Shown piece after piece: positions 60,301 through 64,000 of a DNA stretch of 64,000 nt. Below the pieces are notes generated by a model. That model was not told the DNA's origin and did no database searches. It saw only the letters and a list, made by a program, of their open reading frames with translations. Origin of the DNA: Micavibrio sp964400125 (GTDB lineage Bacteria; Pseudomonadota; Alphaproteobacteria; Micavibrionales; Micavibrionaceae); contig CAYNSR010000002.1 in NCBI GenBank assembly GCA_964400125.1, positions 168,297-232,296 of the forward strand. The letters run 5' to 3'. The stretch's first letter is position 1. Every line of letters starts with the position of its first letter. The position numbers and the translations under genes were made by a program.

Positions 60301-60615
60301 ATGGCTATCAACGGCATCACCAATCCGGCAGCAGCAGCAGGCGCGTATGCTAATACCGCCAAAACCATGCCGCTCGACGGGATCGCGGCGGTGAAGGGCG
60401 AGTCTTTTTCCGATGCGCTGAAGGGGGTTGCCGTCGAGGCGGTCGAGGCCCTGCGCGCGGGGGAAAAGGCTTCCGCCGGAGCGGTCATGGGCACGGCCAG
60501 CCTGACCGATGTGGTGGAAGCCGTCACAGCCGCCGAATTGACTCTGCAGACGGTCGTGGCCGTACGGGACCGGATGCTGAATGCCTATCAGGAAATTATG
60601 AGAATGCCGATCTAG
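60301..60615 (+). CDS. fliE: MS-ring-rod adaptor FliE
   Basis: 104 residues. The C-terminal SLTDVVEAVTAAELTLQTVVAVRDRMLNAYQEIMRMPI is the FliE hallmark. FliE joins the rod to the MS ring and is exported before it. Last gene of the operon; no terminator is obvious after it. Confidence 0.93.
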   Translation: MAINGITNPAAAAGAYANTAKTMPLDGIAAVKGESFSDALKGVAVEAVEALRAGEKASAGAVMGTASLTDVVEAVTAAELTLQTVVAVRDRMLNAYQEIMRMPI

Positions 60616-60801
60616 GGTTGAGATGACGCGGCATTGAAATTGTGTACCGCAGCATTTTTTAGCTTTGTTGATGCGCTGCACGCGCTTGTGAAAACCTTCA
60701 AACAAGGTTGACTTACGCATATCCTGCTCTCAAAATCAGAGCCGGGAAACGTTCTATACTTCTATATGTTTTTTTGAATGACATGAAATGCAAGATTTGT
60801 A

Positions 60802-61206
60802 ATGGATAAAAAATTCACAAAATATCGCGTATTGGTCATTGATGATCATATGATTTCAGTGAAGCTTTTGACTCGCCAGCTTGAGGCAATCGGGTTTTGC
60901 GATATTGATTTTGCTGCCAATGGTGCCGAGGCGCTGGAGATTATGAAATCAAAAAATTATGATATTATCACTCTGGACTGGGTGATGCCTGTCATGAATG
61001 GAGAAGATTTTTTAATGCATTGCCGGAAAGACAAGCAATATAACAATGTCGCCTTTGTCACGATTTCTTCTGAAGCTCAGAGGGACAGCATATTAAGTAT
61101 GATGAATCGTGGCGCGACGTCGTATCTTACCAAGCCTGTGATAATGGAAGAGTTGTCCAGACACATGGATGCGGTTGTTGAGTGGATTGAAAGAAAATCT
61201 CAATGA
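60802..61206 (+). CDS. CheY-like single-domain response regulator
   Basis: 134 residues, receiver domain only. Acidic pair D14-D15, phospho-acceptor D59 (TLDW), switch Ser (TISSEA) and K111 (YLTKP) are all present. It has no output domain, so it acts by binding a partner, as CheY does with FliM, or as a phosphate shuttle. It ends 7 nt inside the convergent kinase gene, an obvious partner. Confidence 0.88.
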   Translation: MDKKFTKYRVLVIDDHMISVKLLTRQLEAIGFCDIDFAANGAEALEIMKSKNYDIITLDWVMPVMNGEDFLMHCRKDKQYNNVAFVTISSEAQRDSILSMMNRGATSYLTKPVIMEELSRHMDAVVEWIERKSQ

Positions 61207-62891
61207 TTCGTGATAGGCAGCGATATTTTAAATGTGCAGCCTGCGCTGTCGGCATGGCTGGTCACGACATGAATTGTGCCGCCCTTTTTCAAGATAGCTG
61301 ATCTTGCGGCATTCAAGCCGATTCCACGCCCGGATATCGTCGTTGCTGAAATTTTTGTTGTGAAGTCCATATCAAAGATTTTTTGTGCAAGATCGTGGTC
61401 GCTTATCGCTGTCTGGTCGCCCGTATATCGTTCGCGCAAGGTTTCCATGTTCACGCCGCGCCCGTCATCTTGAATATTGATGTCGATCCGTCCTTTTTCC
61501 CGGTCTTCCGTGACGATGATTTTTATAGTACCACGGCCTGATTTCCCCCATCTAATACGGTCTTCGGGGGTTTCAATTCCATGATCCATGATATTTCTGG
61601 CGATATGAATAAATGTTGCGAATACATCCTCATACTCGGAGGGGATAATCCCCGGATTATCTCCCAGAAACTGGATTTCAGGCTCGTCTTTCCCAAGTTG
61701 CCGTGCAACGCGTATCAATTCATCTTTAAAGGGGCCAAAGAGAGAGAAAATGGGGACTGATTGAATATGCTCTCTCATATATTTGAGAATGGATTTTTTT
61801 TCTTCTCCTGACGGGATATCGCGATCGATCATTTTTGCCAGATTTTCGAGTTTATCGGACTCGATCAGGCGTGCCGTTCCCATTCTAAGAAAATCGTTGC
61901 CAAAGATTGATGTGGCAAAGACCGTTTCTGCGTTGATTCCATCCTCGATTTCTTTGAGGTCATTGACGAAGTCGCTGTCAAAATACGCTTGCGGGTTATT
62001 TTTTATTTTCCCTTCGATTTTATGAATTTTTGAGGCGATGTCCAACAGGCCAAACATAGAACATATCCCCTTGAAGGTATGCAGATCTTGTAAGATTTTT
62101 ATATCATCGTGATCTTTTTTAGTGTGCGCGGCGGATTCTATAAATGCTTTGATATTAATAATTAAATTGTGAAAATCGTTTCTGTTTCTGGCGATCAGTA
62201 GTGTTTTTTCAGATTCTTCCTTGATTTTAGAAATTTTCTTTTCTGTTTCAACTTGTGCGCTGATATCTGTTGCAATTAACAAAACATAGACAAGCTTGTG
62301 ATTGCCAGTGAACATCGGGCGGTAATCAAGGGATATATGCTTGTTCTGTTTTTGGGAGAGGCTGCAAGGCAAGAGCTTTTTTAAATCATTGAAATCCAGC
62401 GCCGTGTCGCCATGAAAAGCGATGTTGAGCCACGTTTCGAAAGTTGTTCGCTCCTCTGTGTCGAAGTCAAGAATATCTGAAACCTTTTTATGGGACGGAT
62501 CGCCGCCAAGAAGATCCAGGCAGGCCTGAGAGTATACATCAGAGCATATTCCCTGATCGTCAAAAAAAACGAAGGCCTGGCCAAGGCTTTCTAAAATCGC
62601 ATTAATAGAAGCATTGAGGCGTTCAACGTTCCGGAATGCCTCTGTCAGCTCCTTGGAGCTGATCTCAATATTTCTGGTGGCAATTTTTAGCCTGTCTTCA
62701 TACTCCCCATAGGATTGATCAACGGCATCGAAAAGGGTGCTTATCTTTTTCAGAAGATCGAGATGTTGCCTTTTGTCGGCGGGTAGTGTTTTTTCAAGAT
62801 ACTCTATAGCATCGGATATACCTTGCTCGGCGTTTTCGATTCCAAGGTATCTCCTGAATTGCCGCGAAAGTTTTTTTGATCGTTCAGTCAA
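61200..62891 (-). CDS. CheA-like hybrid sensor kinase (PAS, Hpt, HATPase)
   Basis: 563 residues, soluble. A helical N-terminus (~1-95), PAS domain (~97-215), a coiled linker, an Hpt-like domain with LHTFKGICSMFGL (His271), then a CheA-type ATPase: N-box FIHIARNIMDHGIETPEDR (~427-445), DDGRG (475-479) and GRGIG (521-525). The protein ends after the ATPase, so the CheW-like docking domain of CheA is missing. It starts 2 nt after the FIST gene; together with the CheY-like receiver at 60802 this forms a signalling cassette. Confidence 0.85.
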   Translation of the reverse strand: MTERSKKLSRQFRRYLGIENAEQGISDAIEYLEKTLPADKRQHLDLLKKISTLFDAVDQSYGEYEDRLKIATRNIEISSKELTEAFRNVERLNASINAILESLGQAFVFFDDQGICSDVYSQACLDLLGGDPSHKKVSDILDFDTEERTTFETWLNIAFHGDTALDFNDLKKLLPCSLSQKQNKHISLDYRPMFTGNHKLVYVLLIATDISAQVETEKKISKIKEESEKTLLIARNRNDFHNLIINIKAFIESAAHTKKDHDDIKILQDLHTFKGICSMFGLLDIASKIHKIEGKIKNNPQAYFDSDFVNDLKEIEDGINAETVFATSIFGNDFLRMGTARLIESDKLENLAKMIDRDIPSGEEKKSILKYMREHIQSVPIFSLFGPFKDELIRVARQLGKDEPEIQFLGDNPGIIPSEYEDVFATFIHIARNIMDHGIETPEDRIRWGKSGRGTIKIIVTEDREKGRIDINIQDDGRGVNMETLRERYTGDQTAISDHDLAQKIFDMDFTTKISATTISGRGIGLNAARSAILKKGGTIHVVTSHADSAGCTFKISLPITNH

Positions 62892-62893
62892 AC

Positions 62894-63951
62894 CTAATCC
62901 GCCGATTCAGTTATGTGGGTTATGGTCATTGTCTGGTTATGTAACTCGGAGCCGTTATTGAGGTCTGAAAAACCCAGTTCCCCATAGGAATAGAAACCAC
63001 AAATATTGCTGTTCGAAAACACTGTTTTCACCGCGTCCAGTTCGTCTTCTGTATCGTCACCCATCAAAATTTTTCGGCCAACGCAACTGACGCAAATAAC
63101 AGCATCATTTTTATTTGACGCGTTTTCATGAAGTGCGGTTCTCGCCGCTTCTTCAGCCCCTGCGACAAGCTCGTCCGAACTTGCATGCATCAGGCACACG
63201 AGTTGGCCAACTTCCAGATCGCCGGCCAAAATAAGGCTTTTTTCCTCTTCATTAATATTGAGAATGGTACGAATCAGGCCCATTGCGTTCAGATTGTTTT
63301 CATCCATGATCGCGAAGGGATAAAGCAAGCCGCTGGCCGGAAGGTCTTGAGCCTTATCTCCGAGGTACTCTTTATATAGGTCAAGGGCGGGCTTTCCATC
63401 CAGTTCGTAAAGGCAGTTTTCTTTTGCTTTGGTTACCCTGCGAAGGGGGCCAAATGGTTTCCATCCGCCTCGCGATGCCGAGTGCATTTTTACATTCTTG
63501 CCGTATATCCCAAGGCCAATAAGCTGTGTTTCTGAGACATTGCCATTGTGCAGCGTTGCGGTCTTATGAAAGCCAAGGCCATCTCCCGCAAGCCCGCCGG
63601 AAATCGTCGTTGATTTTGGCAAGGTTTCCCGCAAACCTGCAATTAACTGGCTGCCATTAACGTTCAAGCCCGGTGAAATAATGAAGACACCGGCCAGATC
63701 GTCGGTTTCAATCGATTGCCCAAGTTTTTGTCCGCATTTCCGGGATTCATCTGACGAGGACAGATCCATGGTGTAGGTTTTTACCTTGCCGCTGTCGAAT
63801 CTCATGCCGGTCAGGCTAACGGTTTCGTTATCAACGCAATCGCCTATTTCCCCGGACGTACTGCACCCAACAATTTCTGCGCTTGGAAAATTCGATTTAA
63901 TGGTTTCATAGGCGTCACGGTTTTCCAATATTTCGCGCGATGTAAAAACTA
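62894..63951 (-). pseudogene. FIST-domain signal sensor, 5' end removed by an IS element
   Basis: About 352 readable codons. FIST_N segments (SAEIVGCSTSGEIGDC, ISGGLAGDGLGFHKTATLHNG) and FIST_C segments (LYELDGKPALDLYKEYLG, ASGLLYPFAIMDENN, CGFYSYGELGFSDLNNG) are intact. Reading upstream, LVFTSREILENRDAY continues in frame to CTAG at 63949-63952, where IS sequence and an in-frame stop begin; the usual first 40-60 residues are missing. A shorter product could still start at TTG 63928. FIST proteins sense small ligands, and some (NosP) sense nitric oxide through heme and signal to a neighbouring kinase. Confidence 0.75.
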
Positions 63952-63952
63952 G

Positions 63953-64000
63953 GGCGTGTCATCAATTGAGCCAGATAACGGCAGCGGCGAGATAGATGCC
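63953..64000 (-). mobile_element. End of an IS5-family insertion sequence
   Basis: GGCGTGTCATCAATTGAGCC begins right after CTAG, a likely target duplication for this group. The minus-strand frame that enters from outside the window ends in the IS5-family C-terminus described at 63962. The element runs past the window end. Confidence 0.75.
63962..64000 (-). CDS. IS5-family transposase, C-terminal end (partial)
   Basis: Twelve residues, GIYLAAAVIWLN, then TGA. This is the well-known end of IS5/IS427-group DDE transposases. The rest lies beyond the window. Confidence 0.75.
   Translation of the reverse strand, partial: GIYLAAAVIWLN

Noticed and set aside
1..64000. tRNA or rRNA genes
   Set aside because: No T-loop/anticodon-stem arrangement or rRNA signature was recognised by eye; a covariance-model search would settle this.

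Overview
The window is a chromosomal segment of an alphaproteobacterium, roughly 55% GC by eye. The class call rests on flagellar genes typical of Alphaproteobacteria (flaF, flbT, fliX, a FliM-linked DUF6468 protein, a free FlhB-C-like FhlB), a Cys-poor alphaproteobacterial DksA, and Fur-type operators. The gene content resembles Micavibrio/Rhodospirillales relatives, but the genus is inference. No rRNA, tRNA or CRISPR array was seen.

Region 1 (1-27.8 kb) is mixed housekeeping: a DinG-type helicase, a histone-H1-like Lys/Ala protein, LysS, a nitroreductase, UvrB, two cold-shock proteins, a class-3-lipase-like protein, an amino-acid dehydrogenase, a periplasmic cyclophilin, a dTDP-glucose 4,6-dehydratase with Bfd, an OmpR-type response regulator, an envelope/stress cluster (OmpA lipoprotein, a 34-aa peptide, DUF1328, entericidin, CsbD, a small membrane protein), PurB, RadC, Map and a CinA-type MoCF protein. 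Several small or unknown genes lie between. Two Fur-like boxes mark iron-responsive genes. uvrB and a divergent unknown gene are separated by a 44-nt inverted repeat whose arms each carry the same promoter-like sequence.

Region 2 (27.8-60.6 kb) is a large flagellar island. Minus-strand operons encode FliF-FliG-FliH-FliN-MotA; FlbT-FlaF; two large paralogous flagellins; FlgI-FlgJ-FlgN-FliK-FlgD-FlgE; FlgF-FlgG-FlgA-FlgH; and FhlB-FliO-FliP. Plus-strand units encode a FlaG-like protein; FliX and a DksA with an H1-like tail; FliL-FliM-DUF6468-MotE-like-two MotB-like proteins-large TPR protein; and FlgB-FlgC-FliE. Near-consensus sigma-54 promoters lie upstream of flgI, flgF and flgB. Each has an A/T-core dyad-like motif 100-160 bp further upstream. 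With FliX present, this points to a FliX/FlbD-style hierarchy for rod, ring and hook genes. FlhA, FlhB, FliI, FliJ, FliQ, FliR, FlgK, FlgL and the activator itself are not in the window.

Region 3 (60.8-64 kb) is a signalling cassette: a CheY-like receiver converges on a CheA-like PAS/Hpt/ATPase kinase preceded by a FIST-domain sensor gene. The 5' end of the FIST gene is cut by the end of an IS5-family element that runs off the window; the transposase C-terminus is readable. Several palindromic repeats with GTCAT/ATGAC ends are scattered between genes, and a related one appears to have been absorbed into the fliP signal-sequence region.
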